Source: an uncultured Eubacteriales bacterium
GTDB lineage: Bacteria; Bacillota; Clostridia; Oscillospirales; Oscillospiraceae
DNA length: 64,000 nt
Reading direction: 5' to 3'
NCBI GenBank assembly: GCA_900545925.1
Contig: URAZ01000010.1
Span: 21,486 to 85,485, forward strand
Numbering within the stretch: position 1 is the first letter of the stretch; every line of letters starts with the position of its first letter. A program made the translations under genes and the position numbers. Shown here piece by piece: positions 47,062 to 56,158 of this stretch. The notes below the pieces were generated by a model. That model saw only the letters and a list, made by a program, of their open reading frames with translations. It had not been told where the DNA came from and ran no database searches.

Positions 47062-47281
47062 GCATGCAGACCTGCAAAAACTCCTGCATAAAAAGCGTTA
47101 TGTAAACAATATCTGTGCGCTATGTCGTGAAAGTTCTTCGTTTTTCGCTCCTGTAAGATGCTAGCAAAAAGACGCGTATTTGTCGAAATATGTGGAAATT
47201 TCGTGTGTTGACAAATCTGTTGACAGTGTGAATAACTTTTTGCGGATTAAATTATAAAAAAATTATGGTGAACCAATGGGA

Positions 47282-48166
47282 TTATGGCTCCGGCATGGCA
47301 GACAGCATCTGCTCCAGAATCGGCAAATGCGAACCGCTCAACGGTGTCAGCGGCAGGCGCGGCAGGCCCGTTGGAACGCCCTCCAGCGCCAGCGCCTGCT
47401 TCACCGGGATCGGATTGACCTCACAAAAAAGCGCGTCCACAAGTCCCATCAGAGACGTCTGCATATGGCCGGCCTGTGCATATTCCCCCGCTTGACAGGC
47501 ACGAACCATTTGCAGTGTCAACTTGGGCCGTACATTTGATAAAACGGAGATCACGCCCCGTGCACCGACTGCCATCAGCGGGACAGTCAGATCGTCATTT
47601 CCGCTCCAGAGCGGAAGTTCTTCCTCACAAGCATCCAGAATGCGCATGACTTTCGGTATGCTTCCACTAGCTTCCTTGATTCCACCAATATTCGGATGCT
47701 CGCAGAGCGTTCGGCACGTCTCAACCGAGATATCTACACCCGTGCGGCTTGGCACGTTGTAGACGATCACGGGGCAGGGAACGGTGTCAGCTGCTGCCGT
47801 ATAATGCGCGATCAATCCTGCCTGCGTGCACTTGTTGTAATAGGGCGTTACAAGAAGAACCGCGTCCACACCCATAGATGCAGCGACACGGCTCAACTGC
47901 AATGTATGAGCCGTGTCGTTTGTACCTGTTCCGGCGATGACTCCGCATCGTCCAGCACAATATTTGACTGTATGCGCAATCAGTGCAAGCTTTTCGTTGT
48001 CTGTCATGGTAGATGCCTCGCCGGTCGTTCCGCAGACAACAACTGCGTCAACGCCTGCTGCAAGCTGGAGATCCAGCAGCTGGTTCATGACGGAAAAATC
48101 GATCGTACCCTGCTTGAAAGGCGTGACGAGCGCAGTCGCAACGCCCTCAAATATGGGCTTTTTCAA
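47282..48166 (-). CDS. dapA: 4-hydroxy-tetrahydrodipicolinate synthase
   Basis: A 294-residue DapA, normal length. GTTGEASTM (about 45) binds pyruvate's carboxylate, YNVPSRTGVD holds the catalytic Tyr, and IKEASGS carries the Schiff-base Lys (about 160). It condenses pyruvate with aspartate semialdehyde in the lysine/diaminopimelate pathway. The TTG start at 48166 has AAGGGAG seven bases upstream; a longer reading has no site. It follows asd, which makes its substrate, by 19 bases. Confidence 0.95.
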   Translation of the reverse strand: MKKPIFEGVATALVTPFKQGTIDFSVMNQLLDLQLAAGVDAVVVCGTTGEASTMTDNEKLALIAHTVKYCAGRCGVIAGTGTNDTAHTLQLSRVAASMGVDAVLLVTPYYNKCTQAGLIAHYTAAADTVPCPVIVYNVPSRTGVDISVETCRTLCEHPNIGGIKEASGSIPKVMRILDACEEELPLWSGNDDLTVPLMAVGARGVISVLSNVRPKLTLQMVRACQAGEYAQAGHMQTSLMGLVDALFCEVNPIPVKQALALEGVPTGLPRLPLTPLSGSHLPILEQMLSAMPEP

Positions 48167-48185
48167 AGAATCGCTCCCTTCGGGA

Positions 48186-49274
48186 TTATTTCTTTGTGAT
48201 ATATCCTTCCGCGCAAAGCAGTTCTGCCAGCAAAACTGCGCCGCCAGCTGCTCCACGCAGGGTATTATGGGACAGGCAGACAAATTTGTAATCGTACTGC
48301 GTATCGGGGCGCAGCCGCCCGATAGATACGGCCATACCGCCCTCGAGCATGCGGTCCAGTTTCGTCTGCGGACGGTCGGCTTCCTCGAAGTAGTGCAGGA
48401 ACTGCTTTGGCGCCGACGGCAGATTCAATTCCTGCGCACGTCCGGAGAATGCCGCCCAGTCTGCTTTAATCTGCTCAATCGACGGCTTTTCTCCCTTGAA
48501 CGAAACAAAGCAAGCTGCCATATGGCCGTCGGACACAGGCACGCGCAGGCACTGTGCGGTGATGTTGGGCTCTGTCGCATCGACGATTTTGCCGTCTTCG
48601 ATATGGCCCCAGAGTTTCAACGGCTCCTGCTCGGACTTTTCCTCTTCGCCGCCGATGTATGGGATTACATTATCGAGCATTTCCGGCCATGTTTCAAACG
48701 TCTTGCCGGCACCGGAAATTGCCTGATAGGTACAAACCAGCGCCTTTTCTATGCCGTATTTCATCAGCGGGTGCAGTGCTGGTACATAGCTTTGCAGGCT
48801 GCAATTCGATTTGACGGCAATAAAACCTCGCTGGGTACCAAGCCTTCTGCGCTGTGCGTCAATGATACGGATGTGGTCGGCGTTGATCTCCGGTACGACC
48901 ATCGGAACATCAGGCGTGTGGCGATGGGCAGAATTGTTGGACACGACCGGGCATTCAAGCTTTGCGTACCGCTCCTCAAGTGCCTTAATCTCGTCTTTTT
49001 TCATGTTGACGGCACAGAACACAAAATCAACCTGCTTCGCAATCTCTTCCGCATCTGCCTCTGCATCCATTACGATCATGGATTTGACGCTTTCGGGAAT
49101 GGGATCGGCCATATGCCACTTTTCACCAATCGCCTGCGCGTAGGTCTTGCCTGCACTGTGTGTGCTGGCAGCCAGCACAACCGGGGTAAACCACGGATGA
49201 TTTGCTGTCAGCAGCACAAACCGCTGCCCGACCATACCCGTTGCGCCAATAATACCGACTCTGAATTTCTCCAT
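48186..49274 (-). CDS. asd: Aspartate-semialdehyde dehydrogenase
   Basis: A 362-residue ASADH. The NADP motif GATGMVGQRF (residues 9-18) and the active-site Cys in VKSNCSLQS (about 152) are clear; HMAACFVSF lies near 230. The length fits the longer, fungal/archaeal-like ASADH branch. It reduces aspartyl phosphate for lysine, threonine and methionine synthesis. The start 49274 has GGGAG at good spacing. It forms a two-gene operon with dapA and diverges from queA. Confidence 0.95.
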   Translation of the reverse strand: MEKFRVGIIGATGMVGQRFVLLTANHPWFTPVVLAASTHSAGKTYAQAIGEKWHMADPIPESVKSMIVMDAEADAEEIAKQVDFVFCAVNMKKDEIKALEERYAKLECPVVSNNSAHRHTPDVPMVVPEINADHIRIIDAQRRRLGTQRGFIAVKSNCSLQSYVPALHPLMKYGIEKALVCTYQAISGAGKTFETWPEMLDNVIPYIGGEEEKSEQEPLKLWGHIEDGKIVDATEPNITAQCLRVPVSDGHMAACFVSFKGEKPSIEQIKADWAAFSGRAQELNLPSAPKQFLHYFEEADRPQTKLDRMLEGGMAVSIGRLRPDTQYDYKFVCLSHNTLRGAAGGAVLLAELLCAEGYITKK

Positions 49275-49486
49275 GATGAAAACTCCCATCCTCAAACTCA
49301 CCGGAAAGTTCCGGTTGCATGTCACTTTGGAATGTAATATAATACATTTAGTTCGCACAGGAAAATGCTGTACTTGTGCTATGAACAAATGTCCACGACT
49401 TCCAACGGCCTCATCATATCATATTCAATTTGGGGTGTCAATGTGAATCGCGGAAAAAATCAGCATATCAGAAAGGGCTGTATTTG

Positions 49487-50512
49487 TTGAAAACACATGA
49501 CTTTTACTATGATCTGCCGGAAGAATTGATTGCGCAAACGCCGCTGGAACGGCGCGACGCATCCCGGCTTATGACGCTCGACCGGAAAACAGGAGCGATT
49601 ACACATCGGCATTTTTACGATCTGCTTGAACTCCTGCAGCCGGGAGACTGCTTGGTTATGAACAACTCGCGCGTGCTTCCTGCGCGCTTGCTTGGACACA
49701 GGGTTCCGACCGGCGGTGCTGTTGAGGTGCTGCTGTTGCAGGATCAGGGCAACGGCGTTTGGGAATGCCTCACAAAGCCGGGGCGCAAAACACATGCTGG
49801 GACCGAACTGTCATTCGGAGACGGCGAGTTGACGGCAACTGTAGTAGGGGAGAGGGATGACGGCAACAAGCTTGTGCAGTTCCACTATGAAGGAATCTTC
49901 CTTGAGGTGCTTGAACGGCTTGGCAAGATGCCGCTTCCGCCGTACATTAAGGAAGAACTGCAGGACGGTGAGCGCTATCAGACCGTCTATTCCAAAATCA
50001 ACGGCTCTGCCGCCGCGCCGACAGCCGGTCTGCACTTTACGCAGGAGCTGCTGGATAAGCTCGCCGCCAAGGGCGTCAGGGAAGCGTATATCACGCTGCA
50101 CGTCGGCCTCGGCACGTTCCGTCCCGTCAAGGCCGAGGAAATTACAGAGCACCACATGCACTCCGAATTCTGCATGATCTCCAAGGAAACTGCGGATATC
50201 ATCAACGAAACAAAGCGGGCGGGCGGACGGATCGTCTGTGTCGGTACGACATCCTGCCGGACGCTTGAATCTCTGGCCGATGAAAACGGCTATTTCCATG
50301 AAGCCTCTGCATGGACAGATATTTTCATCTATCCCGGCTACAAATTCAAAGCTATGAATGCGCTCATTACAAACTTCCATCTGCCGGAAAGCACGCTCGT
50401 CATGCTCGTCTCCGCATTTGCAGACCGCGAAAAGATCCTGAATGCCTACAACATTGCCGTGCAGGAACGCTACCGCTTCTTCTCCTTCGGAGATGCGATG
50501 TTTATCTATTAA
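49487..50512 (+). CDS. queA: S-adenosylmethionine:tRNA ribosyltransferase-isomerase
   Basis: A 341-residue QueA, normal length, with FYYDLPEELIAQTPLERRDASRLM at the N-terminus, GAVEVLLL, and AAPTAGLHFT. It adds the cyclopentene ring precursor to preQ1-tRNA in queuosine synthesis. The TTG start at 49487 was chosen because AAAGGG lies nine bases upstream and it matches family length. It precedes tgt by 14 bases, the classical queuosine operon. Confidence 0.95.
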   Translation: MKTHDFYYDLPEELIAQTPLERRDASRLMTLDRKTGAITHRHFYDLLELLQPGDCLVMNNSRVLPARLLGHRVPTGGAVEVLLLQDQGNGVWECLTKPGRKTHAGTELSFGDGELTATVVGERDDGNKLVQFHYEGIFLEVLERLGKMPLPPYIKEELQDGERYQTVYSKINGSAAAPTAGLHFTQELLDKLAAKGVREAYITLHVGLGTFRPVKAEEITEHHMHSEFCMISKETADIINETKRAGGRIVCVGTTSCRTLESLADENGYFHEASAWTDIFIYPGYKFKAMNALITNFHLPESTLVMLVSAFADREKILNAYNIAVQERYRFFSFGDAMFIY

Positions 50513-50526
50513 AAGTTGAGGTAACT

Positions 50527-51657
50527 ATGTTTAAAGTATTAAAAACAGAGGGTGCTGCCCGCAGAGGGGAGTTTTCCTGCCCGCATGGGACAGTTCAAAC
50601 TCCGGTTTTTATGAACGTCGGTACACAGGCTGCCATCAAGGGTGCGCTCTCGGCCGCAGATTTAGAAAAAATCGGAACCCAGATCGAACTTTCCAATACC
50701 TATCATCTGCATCTGCGTCCTGGTGACGAGGTTGTGCGCGACATGGGCGGCCTGCACAAATTTATGACGTGGAATGGCCCGATTCTGACAGACTCCGGCG
50801 GGTTTCAGGTTTTCTCTTTGGCGGGCCTTCGGAAAATCAAGGAGGAGGGCGTGACATTTGCCTCTCACCTCGACGGCCATAAGATCTTCATGGGCCCGGA
50901 GGAAAGCATGCGTATCCAGTCGAACCTCGGCTCTGATATTGCCATGGCGTTCGACGAATGTGTGGAAAACCCAGCAAAATACCAGTACGCTAAGGCATCC
51001 TGTGAGCGCACGGCGCGCTGGCTTGCCCGCTGCAAGGAGGCACTTGCCAGATATAACGCAGAGCCGGACGCCGTCAACCCCGGCCAGCAGCTCTGGGGCA
51101 TCAATCAGGGCGCGACGTTCAAGGAACTGCGTATCTGGCACATGAAGGAGATTGCCAAACTCGATCTGCCGGGTTACGCCATTGGTGGTCTGGCCGTCGG
51201 CGAACCGACCGAGATTATGTATGAGATCATTGAGGCGGTCGAGCCGTATATGCCGAAGGACCGGCCGCGCTATCTGATGGGCGTCGGTACGCCGTCGAAT
51301 ATCATTGAATCCGTCGCGCGCGGTGTGGACTTCTTTGACTGCGTCATGCCGGCCAGAAACGCACGCCATGCCAAGCTTTTTACATGGCAGGGGAGCATCA
51401 ACCTCAAAAACGCAAAGTACACGCGCGACGACGGCCCCATTGACCCGCAGTGTGATTGCCCGGTGTGCCGGAGATACTCCCGCGCCTATCTCCACCATCT
51501 GTTCAAGGCTGAGGAGATGCTTGCCATGCGTCTGTCCGTCATGCACAACCTGTATTTTTATAATACGCTGACCCGCCGCATCCGCGACAACCTTGATGCC
51601 GGAACCTTCGGCGATTTCCGCGCGGAATATTCACAAAAGCTGGCGGAAAAAATATAA
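50527..51657 (+). CDS. tgt: Queuine tRNA-ribosyltransferase
   Basis: A 376-residue Tgt. TDSGGFQVFSL carries the active Asp (about 90), GGLAVGEP the base-recognition loop, and CDCPVCRRYSRAYLHHL (about 305) the zinc-binding site. It swaps guanine-34 for preQ1 in GUN-anticodon tRNAs. TTGAGGT precedes ATG 50527. It follows queA and is followed by yajC, a common bacterial order. Confidence 0.96.
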   Translation: MFKVLKTEGAARRGEFSCPHGTVQTPVFMNVGTQAAIKGALSAADLEKIGTQIELSNTYHLHLRPGDEVVRDMGGLHKFMTWNGPILTDSGGFQVFSLAGLRKIKEEGVTFASHLDGHKIFMGPEESMRIQSNLGSDIAMAFDECVENPAKYQYAKASCERTARWLARCKEALARYNAEPDAVNPGQQLWGINQGATFKELRIWHMKEIAKLDLPGYAIGGLAVGEPTEIMYEIIEAVEPYMPKDRPRYLMGVGTPSNIIESVARGVDFFDCVMPARNARHAKLFTWQGSINLKNAKYTRDDGPIDPQCDCPVCRRYSRAYLHHLFKAEEMLAMRLSVMHNLYFYNTLTRRIRDNLDAGTFGDFRAEYSQKLAEKI

Positions 51658-51692
51658 AACGGAAAATTATTCAGAAATCCTGTCGTGCTGAC

Positions 51693-51721
51693 TTGAAATG
51701 TTGCCCCAAACACGATATAAT
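51693..51721 (+). promoter_or_regulatory. Promoter of yajC
   Basis: TTGAAA (51693-51698), a 17-base spacer and perfect TATAAT (51716-51721), 29 bases before the yajC start. yajC can therefore be expressed independently of queA-tgt. Confidence 0.8.
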
Positions 51722-51750
51722 AAACGAAATTCAAATATGGAGGAAAGACC

Positions 51751-52143
51751 ATGTACCTTTTCTTAAGCGCAGCGGATTCCACCGGTGCAGCAGGCGGCGG
51801 CGCGTCCATGATCCTCATGTTCGTCGTGCTGATCGCAGTGTTCTACTTCTTTATGATCCGCCCGGAAAACAAACGCAAAAAAGAAGCGCAGCAGATGCGT
51901 GACTCGCTGAAGGTCGGTGACAACATCACGACCATCGGCGGCATCATCGGCGACATCGTCTCGATCAAGGACGATTCCATCGTCATCGAAACGACTACTG
52001 ACCGCGTCCGCGTCGAGTTTGCGAAGTTTGCCGTTTCCACCAACAACACAGCGGAAAAGGAAGCTGCCAAGCAGAAGGCCGCCGCTCTGGCTGCCCGCAA
52101 GGAGCAGAAGGAAAAAGAGAAGAAGACCAAAAAAGAAAAATAA
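51751..52143 (+). CDS. yajC: Preprotein translocase subunit YajC
   Basis: A 130-residue protein with one membrane segment (about 19-38, MILMFVVLIAVFYFFMIRP, ending in the conserved RP), then the YajC beta domain (LKVGDNITTIGGIIGDIVSI) and a highly charged Lys/Glu tail from about residue 100. YajC is a partner of the Sec translocon through SecDF. TGGAGGAAAG precedes the ATG. The charged tail is longer than in E. coli. Confidence 0.94.
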   Translation: MYLFLSAADSTGAAGGGASMILMFVVLIAVFYFFMIRPENKRKKEAQQMRDSLKVGDNITTIGGIIGDIVSIKDDSIVIETTTDRVRVEFAKFAVSTNNTAEKEAAKQKAAALAARKEQKEKEKKTKKEK

Positions 52144-52162
52144 AATCATCTGACCGCATACG

Positions 52163-52199
52163 AACCGGCTGAGGAATTGACCTCGGCCGGTTCTTTTTC
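52163..52199 (+). terminator. Terminator after yajC
   Basis: AACCGGCTGAGG pairs (one mismatch) with CCTCGGCCGGTT around AATTGA, then TCTTTTTCT. Confidence 0.85.
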
Positions 52200-52241
52200 T
52201 GTCCGGACAAACATACCCTTTTGCAGAGGAGGGGAGAACAC

Positions 52242-52643
52242 ATGAAAACAAAATTCTGGAACGGAAGCTTCCTGCGTACGGTTCTGCAATGCCTTGCCAT
52301 TGCCTGCGCTGCGCTTCTGGCTCTGTCGGCGCTGGGGGCGGGGCTTGTGCTTGGCGGTGCGATCGATCAAAAGCAGATCTCGACGGTGGCTTGCTGCATT
52401 AGCTTTGCGGCGGTCTTTCTCGGAAGCTTTCTGGCTGCGAAGCATGCGGCAGGGAAGCGTCTGCCTGCCGCGCTTGCGGTTGCGGGTTGCTGCATTGCTG
52501 TTTGTTTCCTAGCCCGTCTTTTGTTTTTTGAAAATTCAGACGGCAGATTCCTGCCGATTGTGATCTGCATGTTTACGCCTGCACTGCTAGCAGGCGTGCT
52601 GGGGGGGACGCGAAAAAAGAACTCCCGGCGCCGCAGACGATGA
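52242..52643 (+). CDS. Small four-helix membrane protein (TIGR04086-like)
   Basis: A 133-residue protein with four hydrophobic segments and a basic C-terminus (RKKNSRRRRR). The size, topology and location just after yajC match TIGR04086-type Firmicutes membrane proteins of unknown function; the family call rests on these, not on a strong motif. The start 52242 has GAGGAGGGG upstream. Confidence 0.72.
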   Translation: MKTKFWNGSFLRTVLQCLAIACAALLALSALGAGLVLGGAIDQKQISTVACCISFAAVFLGSFLAAKHAAGKRLPAALAVAGCCIAVCFLARLLFFENSDGRFLPIVICMFTPALLAGVLGGTRKKNSRRRRR

Positions 52644-53051
52644 AGGGACTCTTGCACGTTCCAAAATGTAAATATTATTTACTACTTATGAATTTTAACA
52701 CCGGACTTCTTTCATTTCAAGATTTCGACCCAAGCCCGCAATCATAGCACCATATATTGTGCTTTCTGCAAAAAGTCATGGTTATTCCGAGCGTAGAAGT
52801 TCCTTTATTGACATAATATCATTAACATAATTCCTAGTCATAATTTACAAAAATTTCGGAATCTCTAGTTTTTTCTTGAAATTTTCCGATGTTTGCGCTA
52901 TAGTAACATCACTTCCTGTGTAGCAGCAGGTAGAAATAATTATGATCGCATAATTCCTTAAGAATTCTGAAGATTACGTTATACGTTCGGTTTTTTCTGA
53001 TTCTCAAAAATATGCGACTACGATTTTGATTGATTTTGGAAGGGCCTTCGC
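52644..53051. other. AT-rich gap before the Xer recombinase
   Basis: A 408-base strongly AT-rich stretch with no credible gene. It holds the xer promoter and, at 52938-52955, the inverted repeat AATTATG-ATCG-CATAATT just after the predicted RNA start. Confidence 0.6.
52876..52904 (+). promoter_or_regulatory. Promoter of the Xer recombinase gene
   Basis: TTGAAA (52876-52881), 17 bases, TATAGT (52899-52904). Confidence 0.7.
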
Positions 53052-53933
53052 ATGAGTGACATTATTATGCGATACGAGGATTACCTCGTCCATACCAAAC
53101 ACGCGTCTGACAACACGATTGCGTCTTATATGCGTGATCTTCGTCAGTATGCGTCATATCTTGGCTCCGAAGGCATTGACGTACTGGATGCAGATCAGAT
53201 GGTCGTGTCCAGCTATATGGGCAATATGAAAGCGTGTGGAAAATCTGCCGCTACAATTTCCCGCGCATTGGCTTCGATCAAAAGCCTGTATATCTTCGCA
53301 ATTCAGAATCACGAGATCGAAGAAAATCCTATCCAGAACATCAAGATTGACAAGGCTGAAAAAAAGCTTCCACAGATCCTGACTGGCAAAGAGGTTGAAC
53401 TTCTCTTGCAGCAGCCCAAGGTTTCAGAAATGAAGGGCTGCCGGGATAAAGCCATGCTTGAGGTTTTGTATGCGACTGGTATCCGGGTCAGCGAACTGAT
53501 TGGGCTGAATATCGACGACGTTAGCCTTCCCGGAAGTTTCATTCGCTGCGAAAGCGGGGAAAAGATGCGCATCATACCGATTTATCCGGAAGCGCTTCAG
53601 GCACTGCGTGAGTACATAGAAACTGTCCGGCCTAAAATGATTGCAGTTCCGACCGAGCATTCGCTTTTCGTCAATGTATCCGGCGAACGTATGAGCCGCC
53701 AGGGATTCTGGAAAATTATCAAGTACTATCAGGAAAAAGCACACATCGAGAAGGATATTACGCCGCATACGCTCCGGCACAGCTTTGCGGCGCATCTGCT
53801 TGAAAATGGTGCTGATTTGCGCTCCATTCAGCAGATGCTTGGACACAGCGACATTTCCTCCACGCAGGTCTATACGCAGCTGGTCAAGCAGAATTTGAAG
53901 GCGGTCTACAACAAATATCATCCAAAGGCATAG
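53052..53933 (+). CDS. xerD: Tyrosine site-specific recombinase, XerC/D type
   Basis: A 293-residue recombinase, the usual Xer length. The N-terminal SAM-like DNA-binding domain (about 1-85) is followed by the catalytic domain with ATGIRVSELIGL (first Arg), HTLRHSFAAHLL (His-x-x-Arg), LGHSDISSTQVYT (His and nucleophile Tyr). It likely resolves chromosome dimers at dif. It stands alone with its own promoter in an AT-rich setting. XerC, XerD and phage-type relatives cannot be separated securely by eye. The ssDNA-type element 7 kb downstream could in principle use it. Confidence 0.85.
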   Translation: MSDIIMRYEDYLVHTKHASDNTIASYMRDLRQYASYLGSEGIDVLDADQMVVSSYMGNMKACGKSAATISRALASIKSLYIFAIQNHEIEENPIQNIKIDKAEKKLPQILTGKEVELLLQQPKVSEMKGCRDKAMLEVLYATGIRVSELIGLNIDDVSLPGSFIRCESGEKMRIIPIYPEALQALREYIETVRPKMIAVPTEHSLFVNVSGERMSRQGFWKIIKYYQEKAHIEKDITPHTLRHSFAAHLLENGADLRSIQQMLGHSDISSTQVYTQLVKQNLKAVYNKYHPKA

Positions 53934-54023
53934 AATTTCCTCGTCCCATGAGAACGGCATCTGAACAGTTTGCATGAGAGAGGGGAATGACGGATGCCCA
54001 TAGGCTGCTCTGGGATAAAAAAC

Positions 54024-54056
54024 GGGTGCGCCGCAAAAGCGGCGCACCCAAATTTT
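54024..54056. terminator. Bidirectional terminator
   Basis: GGGTGCGCCGC-AAAA-GCGGCGCACCC (54024-54049) followed by a T-run on the plus strand and T-rich on the minus; it separates convergent xerD and pfkA. Confidence 0.92.
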
Positions 54057-54065
54057 TTTGTACAC

Positions 54066-55049
54066 TCAGTTATCAATGCCTGTCATAGCCTGCAGTACCT
54101 CATACTGCTGCTCGTTCAGGCCTTTTTTCATGGAAAGTCCTTCCGTAATATCAATATCGACCATTTGTCCGGTTTGCGCGCAGATCACGCGGTTGGTCTT
54201 GCCCTCGGCCAGTACCTTGACCGCCTGATAGCCCATGCGGCTGGCCATGACGCGGTCACGCGCAGATGGTGTGCCGCCGCGCTGGATATGACCGAGGATC
54301 GTCACGCGCGGGTCGAGCCCAAGTTCCTCATGGATCCCCTTGCCGATCTCGATTGCGCTGCCTGCACCCTCGGCGACAATGATCATGAAGTGCGTATTGC
54401 CTGCAAGCCGTGCCTGCCGGATGCGGTCAATCACGTCGCTGTCAAAATTGACCGGCTTTTCCGGCACCAGAACCGCCGTCGCGCCGGTGGCGAGGCCGAC
54501 GTAAAGCGCCAGATGGCCCGCGTTGCGGCCCATGACCTCAACGACAGAGCAGCGCTCATGCGACTGCATCGTGTCACGCAGGCGGTCAATGGCCTCGACA
54601 GCGGTATTGGCCGCCGTGTCGTAACCGATGGTATAATCGGTGCAGACAATGTCGTTGTCAATCGTGGCCGGAACGCCGACGACCGAAACGCCCTGCTTCG
54701 CAAGTTCTACCAAACCACGGAACGAGCCGTCGCCGCCAATGGAAACAATGCCGTCCAGCCCAAGCAGCTTGCAGGTAGCGGCAGCTTTTTTTTGCCCCTC
54801 AAGCGTGCGGAATTCATCGCTGCGCGCCGTGTAGAGCATTGTACCGCCGCGATTGATGATATGCGCGACATTGTCGTTTTTCAGAACTGTAAAATCGCCG
54901 TTGATCAGACCGTTATAGCCGCGGCGGATGCCGACGCATTCGATTCCCATGTAGGTGCACGCACGCACGACAGAGCGGATGGCTGCATTCATGCCGGGGG
55001 CATCGCCGCCGGAGGTCAGAACACCGATTCGTTTCACTGCATTTGCCAT
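54066..55049 (-). CDS. pfkA: ATP-dependent 6-phosphofructokinase
   Basis: A 327-residue PfkA, close to the usual 320. GVLTSGGDAPGMNAAIR (ATP site), GIGGDGSF-type VSIGGDGSFRG, PATIDNDI (catalytic Asp) and MGRNAGHLAL are in place. It commits fructose-6-phosphate to glycolysis, using sugars from the glycoside and glycogen genes nearby. The start 55049 has GAGGAA upstream. Confidence 0.95.
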   Translation of the reverse strand: MANAVKRIGVLTSGGDAPGMNAAIRSVVRACTYMGIECVGIRRGYNGLINGDFTVLKNDNVAHIINRGGTMLYTARSDEFRTLEGQKKAAATCKLLGLDGIVSIGGDGSFRGLVELAKQGVSVVGVPATIDNDIVCTDYTIGYDTAANTAVEAIDRLRDTMQSHERCSVVEVMGRNAGHLALYVGLATGATAVLVPEKPVNFDSDVIDRIRQARLAGNTHFMIIVAEGAGSAIEIGKGIHEELGLDPRVTILGHIQRGGTPSARDRVMASRMGYQAVKVLAEGKTNRVICAQTGQMVDIDITEGLSMKKGLNEQQYEVLQAMTGIDN

Positions 55050-55080
55050 ACAGGCACTTCCTCTCAATTAAATTTTTTTC

Positions 55081-55109
55081 ATCATACCCCAAAACAGTGG
55101 AAAAGTAAA
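55081..55109 (-). promoter_or_regulatory. Promoter of pfkA
   Basis: On the minus strand TTTACT (55104-55109), 17 bases, TATGAT (55081-55086), about 25 bases before the pfkA ribosome site. Confidence 0.6.
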
Positions 55110-55227
55110 CAGGCAATCGCGCGGAATCGGCGGAGTTCTGCGAAAAATCAATCTTCAGGAAAAATTTATGTTTTCTTCGCCGCAGGTGTGCTATACTTAA
55201 ATATAAATACATAAGGGAGGCGGGAGT

Positions 55228-56154
55228 TTGAACCAGACAGGAAGAATTCTGGAGGAAGTCAAAAAAGCGGTATGTGGAAAGGACCGCGTGTTGGTATGGG
55301 TGCTGACCGTGCTGCTTGCAAGGGGGCATGTTCTATTGGAGGATATCCCTGGTGTCGGTAAAACGACCATGGCGCTGGCTTTTTCACGCGCGCTGGGACT
55401 GGAATATGGCCGCGTTCAGTTCACGCCGGATGTTCTGCCGTCGGACATCACGGGCTATTCTGTTTATCAGAAGGAAATCGGCAGGCTGGTCTATCAGCCG
55501 GGTGCGGTGCTTTGTAATCTGTTTCTGGCGGACGAACTCAACCGCGCGACCTCACGCACGCAGTCCGCACTGCTGGAAGCAATGGAGGAGGGGCAGGTCA
55601 CAGTCGATGGTGTCAGCCACCCGATTCCACAGCCATTCATCGTCTTTGCCACGCAGAACCCGACTGGAGCCGCCGGTACGCAGTTGCTGCCGGATTCGCA
55701 GATGGACCGGTTCGCCGTCCGGCTGTCTATCGGATATCCTGCGCCGGAAGATGAACGCAATATGGTTCTTGCCCGGCAGGGTGTCAATCCACTGCAATCT
55801 GTCCGGCAAGTCCTTTCGAGAGAGGAATTGATCGCCATGCAGGACGAGGCGGCTGCTGTTTACATCAAGACAGAATTGATTGACTATATCGTAGCGCTGA
55901 TTGACGCTACGCGGAATCACGCGATGATTCTGCGCGGCGCTAGCCCCCGTGCAACGCTTTCTCTGACCGCAATGGCCAAAGCAGTCGCCTATGTCCAACG
56001 CCGGGATTATGTAGTGCCAAAGGACATTCAGGTAACGTTCCCGCAGGTCATCGCGCACCGCCTGCTGCTGGCCCCGGAAGCCGGAACGCGGCAGATCACG
56101 CCGGAGCAGCTGCTTGACGAGATCTTGCGTCAGGTCCCGGCACCCAGACTATAA
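55228..56154 (+). CDS. MoxR family AAA ATPase
   Basis: A 308-residue AAA+ ATPase. Walker A is DIPGVGKTTMALA (about residues 38-50), Walker B LFLADELNRA (about 100), and sensor 1 FVFATQNPTG. MoxR proteins act as chaperones that activate partner proteins, often together with DUF58 and transglutaminase proteins as here. TTG start with AAGGGAGG at good spacing; a TATACT (55192-55197) lies 31 bases ahead. Confidence 0.92.
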   Translation: MNQTGRILEEVKKAVCGKDRVLVWVLTVLLARGHVLLEDIPGVGKTTMALAFSRALGLEYGRVQFTPDVLPSDITGYSVYQKEIGRLVYQPGAVLCNLFLADELNRATSRTQSALLEAMEEGQVTVDGVSHPIPQPFIVFATQNPTGAAGTQLLPDSQMDRFAVRLSIGYPAPEDERNMVLARQGVNPLQSVRQVLSREELIAMQDEAAAVYIKTELIDYIVALIDATRNHAMILRGASPRATLSLTAMAKAVAYVQRRDYVVPKDIQVTFPQVIAHRLLLAPEAGTRQITPEQLLDEILRQVPAPRL

Positions 56155-56158
56155 GGCC

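Noticed and set aside
47200..47281. A promoter and small RNA gene, or an origin-like region, between DHHW and dapA
   Set aside because: Two TTGACA hexamers are present but no well-spaced -10 box, and only one DnaA-box-like word. Nothing downstream on that strand is a gene.
47913..49337. A 474-codon plus-strand frame across dapA and asd
   Set aside because: It crosses two well-recognised genes on the other strand and encodes no recognisable domain.
53994..55214. A 406-codon plus-strand frame opposite pfkA
   Set aside because: Shadow of pfkA, which has intact active-site motifs; it also crosses the pfkA promoter and a terminator.
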